A DNA stretch of 64,000 nucleotides from JACVRW01 sp963803245 (GTDB taxonomy: Bacteria > Actinomycetota > Thermoleophilia > Solirubrobacterales > Thermoleophilaceae): assembly GCA_963803245.1 (NCBI GenBank), contig CAWDLI010000015.1, positions 1 through 64,000 of the forward strand. Reading direction: 5' to 3'. Shown in pieces: positions 1 to 8,958 of this stretch; position 1 is the first letter of the stretch, and every line of letters begins with the position of its first letter. The translations under genes and the position numbers were made by a program. Below the pieces are notes generated by a model. The model did not search any database. It had not been told where the DNA came from and saw only the letters and a program-made list of their open reading frames with translations.

Positions 1-935
1 TGTGCGGAATCGCCGGGATCATCTACCGCAACGGCGGTGGGCAGCACGAGATCGGGCGCGACATGACCCGCATGCTGCAGGCGATGAAGCACCGGGGGCC
101 GGACTCCACCGGCTATGCGCTCTACCGGCCCGAGGCCGACGGCTACGTGATGCACGTGAAGCTCGCGGAGGCCAACGGCCATCAGGGGTTCGACCGTGAG
201 GAGATGCTCCGCCGCTCGCGCACGGAGATCGAGGCGCATGTACGCGCGGTGGGGGCCACGATCCTCAGCCTCGACACCAGCAACGACCACGCGATGACGG
301 TCACCTTCGACCACGACGGCGACCTGAAGGAGCTCGCCGACTACGTGGAGGACGTGCGCGGCGCCGAGGTGCTCTCGCTGGGACGCTCGCTCGAGATCAT
401 CAAGGACCTCGGCGACGCCGAGACGGTGGCGGCCGACTACAAGCTCGCCGACTTCATCGGCACGCACGCGATCGGCCACGCGCGCATGGCCACCGAGTCC
501 GACGTGGACATCGCCAACGCCCACCCCTACTGGGCCTATCCCTTCCCGGACGTCGCGGTGGTGCACAACGGGCAGCTCACGAACTACTTCCAGTGGAAGC
601 GCCGGCTCGAGCGCGCCGGGCACCGCTTCCAGTCCGAGTGCGACTCCGAGATCATCGCCGTGTACCTGGCCGAGCGCATGGCCCAGGGCGACTCGCTCGA
701 GGATTCGATGCGGCGCAGCCTCGAGGAGCTCGACGGCGTGTTCACCTACATCTGCGTGACCGACGACGCGCTCGGCGTAGCCAAGGATCACCTGGGGGCC
801 AAGCCGCTCGTGCTCTACGAGTCGGACGACATCGTGGCGCTCGCCTCCGAGGAGATCGCGATCCGCAAGGTCGTGGACCGCGAGATCGAGACCTATGACC
901 CCTACGAGGGGGCGGTGATGGTGTGGACGCGGTGA
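1..935 (+). CDS. glxB: Class II glutamine amidotransferase, GlxB/MgsA-like (start codon cut by window edge)
   Basis: Bases 1-2 are the last two bases of the start codon, so only one base is missing and the protein is about 311 residues. The exposed Cys2 (CGIAGIIYRNG) is the N-terminal nucleophile of class II amidotransferases, which release ammonia from glutamine. RMATESDVD and HNGQLTNY are typical glutamine-site segments. With the next two genes it rebuilds the three parts of the glutamate synthase large subunit as separate proteins. Known split sets are GlxBCD of rhizobia and MgsABC, the N-methylglutamate synthase of methylotrophs. The neighbouring amine oxidases favour an amine or N-methyl amino acid role, but the substrate cannot be read from sequence. 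Confidence 0.85.
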   Translation, partial: CGIAGIIYRNGGGQHEIGRDMTRMLQAMKHRGPDSTGYALYRPEADGYVMHVKLAEANGHQGFDREEMLRRSRTEIEAHVRAVGATILSLDTSNDHAMTVTFDHDGDLKELADYVEDVRGAEVLSLGRSLEIIKDLGDAETVAADYKLADFIGTHAIGHARMATESDVDIANAHPYWAYPFPDVAVVHNGQLTNYFQWKRRLERAGHRFQSECDSEIIAVYLAERMAQGDSLEDSMRRSLEELDGVFTYICVTDDALGVAKDHLGAKPLVLYESDDIVALASEEIAIRKVVDREIETYDPYEGAVMVWTR

Positions 936-945
936 GCGGCGAAGC

Positions 946-1716
946 GTGACCATCGAGTACGACGCGCGCGGGCTCGTCGAGCTCGACGGCAGCATCCCCA
1001 AGATCGCCGAGATCGACGGCGACCGCGCCGTGGTCGAGGCGCGCGAGCTCTCCACCCGCAAGATCAACTCCGAGCTGCGCTGGCTCCTCTACGAGGAGGG
1101 CATCAAGGACGTGACGATCCTCAACCCGAGCGCCCGCCACTCGCTCGGCGTGGGGATCCTCCGGCGCTGCCGGGTCACCTTCGAGGGCAGCCTCGGGTAC
1201 TTCGGCTGCGGGCTGATCGACGGTCCCGAGATGCAGATCAACGGCCGCGTGGGCTGGTCGGTGGCCGAGAACATGATGTCCGGCGTCGTGGTCATCGAGA
1301 GCAACGCCGGCTCGCTGGCCGGCGCCGCGCTCCGCGGCGGCGACCTCGTGGTCAAGGGCCAGGTGGGCGCGCGCACCGGGATCGACCAGAAGGGCGGCAC
1401 GATCCTCGTGCTCGGCTCCGCGGGATCGATGACCGGCTTCATGATGCAGCGCGGGCGCCAGATCATCTGCGGCGACGTGGGCCCCGGCCTCGGCGACTCG
1501 ATGTACGACGGGACGATCTACGTGGGCGGCAAGGTCGCCGCCCTCGGCATCGACTGCGTCGAGGGCGAGTGGACCGACGAGGACACCGAGTTCGTGGAGC
1601 GCAAGTTCCGCATCTACGGCCTCGGCTCGCCGCCCGAGCTGCAGAAGTTCGTGTGCGGGAAGAAGCTCTACAACTACGACTCGCTCGAGCCGAGCGAGCG
1701 AAAGATGGTCCTCTGA
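946..1716 (+). CDS. glxC: GXGXG-domain glutamate-synthase-like subunit, GlxC/MgsB-like
   Basis: This 256-residue protein starts at GTG 10 bases after the glxB stop. It has the glycine-rich beta-helix repeats of the C-terminal domain of glutamate synthase (GYFGCGLIDGPEMQINGRVG around residues 84-103, and GGTILVLGSAGSMTG). In the full enzyme this domain is structural and links the amidotransferase to the FMN synthase domain. As a separate protein between glxB and glxD it most likely does the same in a three-subunit complex. It overlaps the glxD start by one base (TGATG), which suggests translational coupling. No catalytic residues are expected here. Confidence 0.85.
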   Translation: MTIEYDARGLVELDGSIPKIAEIDGDRAVVEARELSTRKINSELRWLLYEEGIKDVTILNPSARHSLGVGILRRCRVTFEGSLGYFGCGLIDGPEMQINGRVGWSVAENMMSGVVVIESNAGSLAGAALRGGDLVVKGQVGARTGIDQKGGTILVLGSAGSMTGFMMQRGRQIICGDVGPGLGDSMYDGTIYVGGKVAALGIDCVEGEWTDEDTEFVERKFRIYGLGSPPELQKFVCGKKLYNYDSLEPSERKMVL

Positions 1717-3593
1717 TGGCAGACGAGAACGCAGCCTCCCAGCGCACCGTCCTCGGGCGCAGCAAGATCTTCACGCCGGAGGTCATCGACGACATCCACA
1801 TGAAGTCGGAGCTCGGGCGCTACCGGATGCGCGGCTTCTCGATGTTCAAGAAGATCCCGCACTGGGACGAGCTGATCTTCCTGCCGGGCACGCTCACGCG
1901 CTTCGTGATCGAGGGCTATCGCGAGAAGTGCGAGACGAAGACCGTGCTCGGCGCGCGCTTCGCCAAGAAGCCGATCGAGCTCGACATCCCCGTCTACATC
2001 ACCGGCATGAGCTTCGGCGCGCTGTCGCTCGAGGCGAAGATGGCGCTGGCCAAGGGCGCCTCGATGGCCGGCACCGCCACCTGCTCGGGAGAGGGCGGGA
2101 TGATCCCGCCCGAGCGCGACCTCTCGACCAAGTGGTACTACCAGATCATCCAGAGCCGGTACGGGTTCAACCCGCACCACCTGATGCTCGCCGACGCCGT
2201 GGAGTTCTTCATCGGCCAGGGCTGCAAGGTCGGCCTCGGCGGCCACCTGATGGGCCAGAAGGTGACCGAGCAGGTGGCCGAGATGCGCTCGCTGCCCGCC
2301 GGCATCGACCAGCGCTCGCCCGCCCGCCATCCCGACTGGCTCGGGCCCGACGACCTCTCGCTGAAGATCCAGGAGACGCGCGAGGCCACCAACTACGAGA
2401 TCCCGATCCAGCTGAAGCTGGGCGCCGCGCGCGTGTACGACGACGTGCGCATGGCGGCCAAGTGCGGCCCGGACATCATCTACCTCGACGGTGCCGAGGG
2501 CGGCACGGGCGCCGGACCGCACGTCGCGGCGGAGGAGACCGGGGTGCCGCTGATGTCCGCGATCCCCGAGGCCCGGCGCGCGCTCGAGGACGTGGGCCTG
2601 GCCGACGACATCGACCTGGTCGTGGCCGGCGGCATCCGCAACGGGGGCGACGTGGCCAAGTGCATCGCGCTCGGCGCCAACGCCGTGGCGATCGGCCACT
2701 CGTCGCTGATGGCGCTCAACTGCAACAAGGAGATCCCCGGGGTCACCGACTACGAGGGCACCGTCGGCGTGCCGGCCGGCCAGTGCTACCACTGCCACAC
2801 CGGACGCTGCCCGGTGGGCATCACGACGCAGGACCCGGAGCTGCGCAAGCGCCTCCACGTCGAGGAGGCCGCCAACCGCGTCTACAACTTCCTGCACACG
2901 CTCACGCTCGAGGTGCAGATGCTCGCGCGCGCGTGCGGCAAGACCAACGTGCACTCGCTCGAGCCGGAGGACCTCGCGGCATTGACCACCGAGGCGGCCG
3001 CCATGGCGCGCGTGCCGCTGGCCGGCACGAGCTACATCCCCGGCGTCTCCGAGGAGCGGGCGCTCGACGAGATCAAGACGATGCTCGACCGCTACCTCGA
3101 GAACCCGATCGACCGCCTTCCCGAGCACGAGCCGAGTCGAGGGATGAGCGACCTCCCCGAGTCCCGCAGGGCGGAGCCCGAGAAGATCTTCTCGATCGAC
3201 GCCGAGTACCTGTCGGGGCGTCGCTTCCCCTACCAGGAGGACATCTCGCTGGTGGAGGAGATCGACCTCGACGCGGCCACGCCGGGCCAGGACATCAACT
3301 GGCTCGAGGACGTGGAGCTGCTCCAGGAGGAGGGCACGCCGGCCGTGTTCGACCGCTACTCGAACTCGTTCCTGAAGATCTACTTCGACATCCCCTCGGG
3401 GCGCGAGCACGAGATCGCACGCAAGGTGCTGATCGCCCACCTCCAGTCGGGCAACTCGTACGGCATCCGCCTGAAGGAGCAGCACTGCAAGTTCCCGCAG
3501 CCCGAGCTCGGCCCCTGGGTCGAGGACACCCGGACGGTCGGCGAGGACTGGAAGGCTCCGGTGCTCGAGGGCTGGGAGCCTCCGCTCCACTGA
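1716..3593 (+). CDS. glxD: FMN-binding glutamate synthase-like subunit with long C-terminal extension, GlxD/MgsC-like
   Basis: The start is the ATG overlapping the glxC stop, giving 625 residues. The core (to about residue 450) is the FMN/iron-sulfur synthase domain of glutamate synthase. It shows YITGMSFGALS near the start of the barrel, the EGGTGAGPH phosphate-binding loop, and the cluster cysteines CYHCHTGRC around residue 357. It should transfer ammonia from GlxB to a 2-oxo acid or to an amine-linked acceptor. Stand-alone subunits of this kind usually end near residue 440. Here about 170 extra residues follow, acidic at first and then a compact block ending WEPPLH. I do not recognise that extension. 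The FAD oxidoreductase gene starts two bases later, so this is one operon. Confidence 0.85.
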   Translation: MADENAASQRTVLGRSKIFTPEVIDDIHMKSELGRYRMRGFSMFKKIPHWDELIFLPGTLTRFVIEGYREKCETKTVLGARFAKKPIELDIPVYITGMSFGALSLEAKMALAKGASMAGTATCSGEGGMIPPERDLSTKWYYQIIQSRYGFNPHHLMLADAVEFFIGQGCKVGLGGHLMGQKVTEQVAEMRSLPAGIDQRSPARHPDWLGPDDLSLKIQETREATNYEIPIQLKLGAARVYDDVRMAAKCGPDIIYLDGAEGGTGAGPHVAAEETGVPLMSAIPEARRALEDVGLADDIDLVVAGGIRNGGDVAKCIALGANAVAIGHSSLMALNCNKEIPGVTDYEGTVGVPAGQCYHCHTGRCPVGITTQDPELRKRLHVEEAANRVYNFLHTLTLEVQMLARACGKTNVHSLEPEDLAALTTEAAAMARVPLAGTSYIPGVSEERALDEIKTMLDRYLENPIDRLPEHEPSRGMSDLPESRRAEPEKIFSIDAEYLSGRRFPYQEDISLVEEIDLDAATPGQDINWLEDVELLQEEGTPAVFDRYSNSFLKIYFDIPSGREHEIARKVLIAHLQSGNSYGIRLKEQHCKFPQPELGPWVEDTRTVGEDWKAPVLEGWEPPLH

Positions 3594-3594
3594 G

Positions 3595-4865
3595 ATGGCC
3601 GAGCCGCGGTTGATCCGCAACCTGGTCATAGGCGCAGGGGTACACGGGCTCTCCACCGCCTGGCACCTCGCCGAGCGGGGCGAGGAGGTCGTGGTGGTCG
3701 ACAAGACCGGCGTGGCCGCCGGGGCCTCCGGCATCGCCTGCGGCGTGGTGCGCAACAACTACTTCCAGCCGGCCATGCAGGAGCTGATGGCCGCGTGCGT
3801 GGAGATCTGGGAGTCCGACCCGGAGACCTTCAACTACCACGGGTCCGGCTACGTGGCGCTCGGTGACGGCGCGCAGGAGTCCGACCTGACGACGGTCTTC
3901 GAGCGCCAGCAGCGGATCGGCTACGAGTCCGAGCTGATCCTGGGCGAGTCCGAGGTGGCCGCGCACATGCGCGGAGCTGTTCCCCGACTGGCGCGCTCCC
4001 GGCCTGAGCGTCTGCCTCCACGAGCAGCACGGCGGCTTCGCGTTCAACCGCGACTCGATGCTCGGGCTCGCCTCGAAGGCGCGCGCTGCGGGAGCGCAGA
4101 TCGAGGAGGGCGTGGAGGTCGTCGGGCTTCGAGCTCGACGACTCCGGCGCCGTGACCCACGTGGAGACGTCGACCGGGCCGATCGCGGTGGAGCGCGTGG
4201 TGGTGGCGGCCGGGCCGTGGACGCCCCGCCTCTGGGATCTGCTCGGGCTTCCGCGCCGGCTCGAGGTGGCCGGCGAGGAGCAGGAGATGTGGACCTTCTG
4301 GTACCTCCAGGAGGGCGAGATCGACGTGGACCCGAGCGTGTTCGTGACCGCCGACGGCAGCCTCCCCCCGGTCCTCCACGTGGACAGCCACGCGCCGCTC
4401 CTGGCCGATGACGGTTCGCTCGTGACGGACGACCAGTGGGGCGTGTACTTCAAGCAGGACAAGCACAGCGTCCAGGGCGGCGCGGAGCCGCTGCCGAAGG
4501 GCCACGAGTTCCAGGTGGACCCCTACCCCACGGGCAGCGTCGAGGACGGCTTCCCGGACCTGTGGTGCGCGGCGCTGTCGCACTGCATGGAGCGCTTCGA
4601 GGGCGCGCGCGCGAAGTACCGCCAGGTGCGCTCGGGCGGCGTGGGCGCCTTCACGGCGGACAACTTCCCCGTGTTCGACCACATGCGGCCGAACGTCTAC
4701 GTGGCCGCCGACTCGAACCACGGCTACAAGATGATCGCCGTGGGCCGCGAGATCGCCCGCGAGCTGACCGGCGAGCACTCCACCCTGCTGCACCCGTTCC
4801 GCTACGAGCGGTTCGCGACCGGGGACCTCCACCCCGTGTCGAACAGTCCCTACCCCTGGAGTTAG
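3595..4865 (+). CDS. FAD-dependent amine oxidoreductase, sarcosine oxidase beta/DadA-like, first copy (two +1 frameshifts)
   Basis: Read with two single extra bases removed (a G near 3973 and a G at 4124-4126), this is a continuous protein of about 422 residues. It opens with the FAD dinucleotide-binding motif VIGAGVHGLSTAWHLAERG and ends with the DSNHGYKMIAVGREIA flavin segment typical of sarcosine/dimethylglycine oxidase beta subunits and glycine oxidases. It should oxidise the C-N bond of an N-alkylated amino acid and pass electrons to oxygen or a partner. It lies two bases after glxD and just before a related copy. Both extra bases sit in short GC runs, and the protein stays well conserved across them, so sequence error is more likely than decay. 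Confidence 0.75.
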
Positions 4866-4873
4866 GGGAGCCG

Positions 4874-6125
4874 CTGCCCTCGCACGTCGTCATAGGCGGC
4901 GGGGTGAACGGCCTTTCGGTCGCGTGGCATCTCGCCGAGCGCGGCGCCGACGTGGTCGTGCTCGACAAGGGGCGCGTGGGCGGCGGGGCGTCGGGGATCG
5001 CCGGCGGGATCGTCCGCAACTACTACCGCTCGGAGGCGATCACCGAGCTGGTGCGGCTCTCGGTGGAGATGTTCGAGGAGGACCCCGAGGCGTACGGGTT
5101 CCGGCAGGTGGGCTACATGGCCGCGGTGCCCGAGCGCCAGGTGGACGACCTCGTGGCGATCCGCGACCAGCACGAGCGCGCCGGCTACGAGTCGGAGCTC
5201 GTGACCGGCGCCGCGGCCTGCCGCGAGTACCTCACCTGGAGCTGGCCCGACTGGGAGGCGCCCGTGGAGGCGGTGCTCCACGAGCGCCGCGGCGGGTGGG
5301 CCGACGCGATGCAGACCGTCCGCCACCTGGCGGGGCGCGCGCGGGCCGCGGGCGCCGAGATCCGCGAGGAGGTCGAGGTCACCGGCTTCGAGCCCGGCCG
5401 GGTGCACACGAGCCGAGGTCATGTGGAGTGCGAGACGGTCGTGGCCTGCCCCGGCCCGTGGGTCGAGCCGCTCTGGGCGCTGCTCGGCCTCGATCCGGTC
5501 GTGGAGATGGACGGCGAGCGGCGCCCACTCGTGACCTACATCAAGGCGCAGGAGGGCGAGTTCGCGCTCGAGGGTGCGGGGCTCAGCGGGGCGGCGGGCG
5601 CGGAGGCGCCGGTGGTGCACCTCGACCAGGCCGGCCCGCTGCGCTCGGACCGCGACGGGAGCGTGCTCGTGGACGGCCCCTGGGGCATCTACTTCCGCAT
5701 GGGGCGCACGGGCACCGGCATCACGGGCGGCGGCCTCCCGGTGTTCCTGGACGGACCGCCGCTGGACCCCTACGGCCCGGACAATCCCGAGCACGCGGCC
5801 GAGCCGGGGTTCACGGACTTCTTCGTGTCGGGCCTGGCCACCGCGCTGCGGCGCTTCCGCGGACGCTCGGGCGACTGGCGCGTGACCGCCGCGGGCGGCC
5901 TCCTCACCCACACCCCCGACGACTACCCCGTGTGCGACTGGGTGCGGCCCGGCGTCTACGCGATCGTCGACTCGGGGCACGGCTTCAAGACGCTCGCCAT
6001 CGGCAGGCTCGTGGCCGAGGACCTGGACGGCGGCGAGCCGCTGCTCGAGCCGTTCCGGCTCGGCCGCTTCGCCGCCGGGCGAGACGCACGTGGCCTCGCA
6101 GGGGCCCTACCCCTGGACGACCTAG
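4874..6125 (+). CDS. FAD-dependent amine oxidoreductase, second tandem copy (one +1 frameshift, unusual start)
   Basis: This protein of about 416 residues is a clear paralogue of the preceding one: VIGGGVNGLSVAWHLAERG for FAD binding, GASGIAGGIVRNYYRSEA, and DSGHGFKTLAIGRLVAED near the end. One extra G at 6077-6079 breaks the frame. Without it the C-terminus reads ETHVASQGPYPWTT, matching the SNSPYPWS ending of copy one. No ATG, GTG or TTG lies in frame near the expected start, and CTG 4874 is the best placed candidate; a sequence error could also have destroyed a normal start. The two paralogues may form a heteromer or act on successive methyl groups; that is inference. Confidence 0.72.
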
Positions 6126-6137
6126 ACTCGCCACGCG

Positions 6138-6554
6138 ATGGCACGACGCAGAGGCGAAGCGCACCAAGCGCGACTGGGAGCAGCCCGGCGCGATCGTCAA
6201 GGGTCCGCCGATCACGGTCACCTGCGAGTGCGGCGAGAAGCGCGAGCTCGCGTACGGGGAGCGGTGGCGCTGCGAGCAGTGCGGCCGCAGCTGGGACACG
6301 GGCCGGATCCCGGCCGAGCAGTACGACGAGATCCGCCGCCTCAGCCTTCGCTACCGCGTGCTGCCCGTCGCGTTCGGGCTGATGATCGCCCTGCTGGCCA
6401 TCCTCTTCACGCTGACCGGCAACTGGCCCGGGCGTGTTCTTCCTCATGCCCGTGGCGCTCGTGCTCTGGTTCGTCTTCCTGCGCCCGCTCCACCGCAAGC
6501 GCTACCGCGCCGCGCTCGAGCGACCTGCCGCGCTGGGAGCTGCGGGCGGAGTAG
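6138..6554 (+). CDS. Small zinc-ribbon membrane protein (three +1 frameshifts)
   Basis: Removing one extra base near 6153, one at 6430-6432 and one near 6520 gives a continuous protein of about 137 residues that starts MARRR and ends LPRWELRAE. It has a cytoplasmic CECG...CEQCG four-cysteine ribbon at about residues 30-50, then two hydrophobic segments (LPVAFGLMIALLAILFTL and VFFLMPVALVLWFVFL) and a basic tail. I recognise no family function. It follows the oxidoreductases by 12 bases and could be in their operon. Three insertions in about 400 bases is dense, but the reading through all three is coherent. Confidence 0.55.
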   Translation: MARRRGEAHQARLGAARRDRQGSADHGHLRVRREARARVRGAVALRAVRPQLGHGPDPGRAVRRDPPPQPSLPRAARRVRADDRPAGHPLHADRQLARACSSSCPWRSCSGSSSCARSTASATAPRSSDLPRWELRAE

Positions 6555-6558
6555 CCGC

Positions 6559-8069
6559 TCAGCGCGGGCGGCGCCGGCCGTCGGGCGCCACCTTGAGCTC
6601 GGCGTGCGCGCGCTCCTCCTCCGGCGTCTGCGGGATCTTCTCGCGCAGCTGCAGCGGGATCTTGTCCTGGACCACGTGGCGCCAGACGTAGAGGATCAGC
6701 GCCGCCAGCAGCACGAGCAGGCCCGTACGCGTCTTGTCCCAGCCGTAGCCGTAGCCCTCGATCCCCAGGAAGCCGCCCGAGTACAGGAAGCCGCCGACCA
6801 CCAGGAACGTCAGGTTGATCAGCAGCAGCAGCCCCGCCAGCGGCACCCAGACGTTGGGCAGCCGGATCGGACGCGGCCAGTTGGGCCGGTCGCGGCGGAG
6901 CAGGATGAAGGCGGACAGCGCCGCACAGGTGGCGAAGACGTAGCCCACGTTGCTGACCGCGAGGATCTCGAGCACTCCGGCGAACGCGCTGATCAGGATG
7001 ATGTTCAGGATCGCGTCGATGGTCATCGCGCGTGCCGGCACGTTGAACTGGTTGAGCACGCCGAACTGCCTGATCGTCATCCCGTCCCTGGCGATGCCGT
7101 AGAGCGCTCTCGAGCCGTCCATCGTCGCGCTGTTCATCGACAGGATCAGACCCGCCACCACACAGAAGATCATCACGTTCGCGAGCCCCGACCCGACGAT
7201 CGCGTCGAACGCCTGGGTGTAGAACGCGATCAGCGTGGCGTCCTCGGAGATGACCGTGGTGCCGAGCGTGCCGCCCACGCCGAGCGGGAGCAGCACGTAC
7301 ACGACGCCCGAGAAGAGGGCGGCGGCGCGCAGCGCGCGCGCCGTGTCGCGCTCGGTGTCTTGGTACTCGGGCGCGAAGCTGGCCACGACCTCGATGCCGT
7401 AGGAGGACCAGCACATGAAGTAGAGCCAGACGAGCGCCAGCGCGAGGCCGCCGTTCGCGCCGATCTCCCAGGTCATGTTGTCGCTCGACCACTCGCCCGT
7501 GATGTAGGGCAGGAACATCAGGACGAACGCCGGCAGGATGCAGGAGCCCGCCGGTGACGTAGCCGAACCACACGGCCGGCCGCACGCCGAAGACGTTGAA
7601 GGCCCAGACGAGGATGATCAGGCCGATGCCGATCGTGATCGGGAGGCGTGAGGTCGAAGGTGCCCCAGTTCTCGGTCCAGGTGGAGTCCGCGAACCACTC
7701 GGCCTGGATCAGCGTGCCGGCGACGAGCCCGTTGATCGAGAGCACGACCGACCAGCCGATCCAGTAGCCGAAGGTGGCCAGCGGGCCGATCAGCGTGAGG
7801 TACTTGCGCCAGGCCTCATGGGCGTAGAGCGCGATGCCGCCGGACTTGTTCGGGAACATGCCCGCCAGCTCGGCGTGGATGTTGTTCTGCAGCGCGCCGA
7901 GGCAGATCGAGATCGACCACAGGACGACTGCGCCGGTGGTGCCGAGGGCGCCGATCGAGCCGCCCAGGGCGGCGATCAGGAAAGCCGGGTTGCACAGCGC
8001 GACGACGAAGCCGTCCCACCACGTCATCGCCTTTAGGAGTTGTCTCTCCTCGACCTCGGCGTGCGCCAT
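6559..8069 (-). CDS. APC-superfamily amino acid permease (two +1 frameshifts)
   Basis: Start ATG 8069 follows a good ribosome site (AAGGGAG). Removing one extra base near 7645 and one near 7548 gives about 502 residues with around twelve hydrophobic segments, the usual length for APC permeases. Recognisable parts are the N-terminal MTWWDGFVVALCNPAF helix, WSSYGIEVVASFAPEYQDTE in the middle and ALYGIARDGMTIRQFG in the loop before the later helices. It likely imports the amino acid or amine broken down by the adjacent oxidoreductases. It converges on the small membrane gene with a 4-base gap and has its own strong promoter and operator-like palindrome. Confidence 0.8.
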
Positions 8070-8104
8070 CGATCTCCCTTCTTGGATGGGCGGCTCGCTG
8101 CCTC

Positions 8105-8118
8105 GTACCAATTGGTAC
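8105..8118. promoter_or_regulatory. Operator-like perfect palindrome GTACCAATTGGTAC upstream of the permease
   Basis: This 14-bp sequence is its own reverse complement. It lies between the permease -10 box and its start codon, where a bound repressor would block transcription. Sites of the same GTAC-N6-GTAC layout lie at 8918-8931 and, with two mismatches, at 14142-14155. The binding protein is not known. Confidence 0.6.
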
Positions 8119-8134
8119 ACGTCGAGCCCTGGGC

Positions 8135-8164
8135 TTTCTACCACCCCGTTCGGACGCGTGTCAA
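8135..8164 (-). promoter_or_regulatory. Promoter of the permease gene
   Basis: On the minus strand TTGACA (8164-8159) and TAGAAA (8140-8135) are separated by 18 bases, close to the housekeeping consensus. The palindrome at 8105-8118 falls just downstream, in the early transcribed region. Confidence 0.6.
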
Positions 8165-8210
8165 TGGCCATGCAGGCCGGCGTGCAGGGAGGCGTAGTCT
8201 TGGCACGGCG

Positions 8211-8699
8211 ATGACGCAGCTGCGCGACCGCAGCGACCGCGTGGCCCGGCTCCCCGCGGAGCCCACTCGCGCACGCCCGGTGGTGCTCGCCACCTGCGCC
8301 GTGCGGGTGCATCCGTCCGCCGAGCGCATGGCGATCGACAGCGCCATCGAGGCCGGCGTGCCGCTGCTGGTGGTCAACCTGATCCCGCTGCCGCTCTACG
8401 TGCGGACCATGGTCGCTCGTGGGGCCGGAGGGCACGACGCTCCCGCACGAGGAGGACCTCGACGCGGTCCGCGCAGACCGCCCACCGCGCGGCCGACCTC
8501 GGCGTGGAGACCGAGCTGCTGCGGGTGCGCACGCGGCACGCGGTGCCGGCGCTGCTCGAGGTGCTGCACGAGCGCGACGCGGGGCTGCTCGTGTTCGGCC
8601 CCGACCTGGGGCGGGTCGGCCGGCTGCGATTCACGCGCCACCGCTCGGCGGCTGCGCCGCTCGGCCGACTGCCTCGTGTGGATCGCTCCGGATGGGTGA
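8211..8699 (+). CDS. UspA-like universal stress protein (three +1 frameshifts)
   Basis: Three extra bases (near 8413, 8481 and 8640) must be removed to read one protein of about 161 residues. The result has the Usp layout: a first strand VVLATCAVRVHPSAERMAID, a central LVVNLIPLPLYVRTMV, and VPALLEVLHERDAGLLVFGP before the C-terminal LRRSADCLVWIAPDG. Usp proteins are small cytoplasmic nucleotide-binding proteins of uncertain role. The assignment rests on overall pattern rather than on a catalytic motif. The gene is divergent from the permease. Confidence 0.5.
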   Translation: MTQLRDRSDRVARLPAEPTRARPVVLATCAVRVHPSAERMAIDSAIEAGVPLLVVNLIPLPLYVRTMVARGAGGHDAPARGGPRRGPRRPPTARPTSAWRPSCCGCARGTRCRRCSRCCTSATRGCSCSAPTWGGSAGCDSRATARRLRRSADCLVWIAPDG

Positions 8700-8882
8700 A
8701 TGCCGTATCGGGCGAGCGGATCACCCCGGCGGCCGGGAGACCGCCGGGGCGTGGGCTCCGTGCATCGAAGGCGAGCCGAGAGTCGAGGTCGAGGCTCACC
8801 TTGCGCCGGCCGAGTGTCGGAGCCGGACAAGACGCCCGCCGAGGTCTGAGGCGAAGCGCACTTTCACCATACACCCGGTCGG

Positions 8883-8911
8883 TGGACACCCGCAGCCGGA
8901 CGCGATACAAG
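8883..8911 (+). promoter_or_regulatory. Likely promoter of the acyl-CoA-dehydrogenase-like gene
   Basis: TGGACA (8883-8888) and TACAAG (8906-8911) are 17 bases apart, 48 bases before the start codon. The palindrome at 8918-8931 would cover the transcription start. Confidence 0.4.
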
Positions 8912-8917
8912 TCCTCT

Positions 8918-8931
8918 GTACAAACTTGTAC
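8918..8931. promoter_or_regulatory. Operator-like inverted repeat GTACAA-AC-TTGTAC
   Basis: Two perfect 6-base arms surround a 2-base centre, with GTAC at both outer ends as in the site before the permease. It lies between the putative -10 box and the ribosome site of the 8959 gene. Confidence 0.55.
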
Positions 8932-8958
8932 GACGAATGCTCCGACCAGGGAGAGGGA

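Noticed and set aside
3961..4130. Programmed ribosomal frameshifting in the first FAD oxidoreductase
   Set aside because: No slippery heptamer or downstream structure is evident, and the same kind of +1 break occurs in many unrelated genes, so sequence error is simpler.
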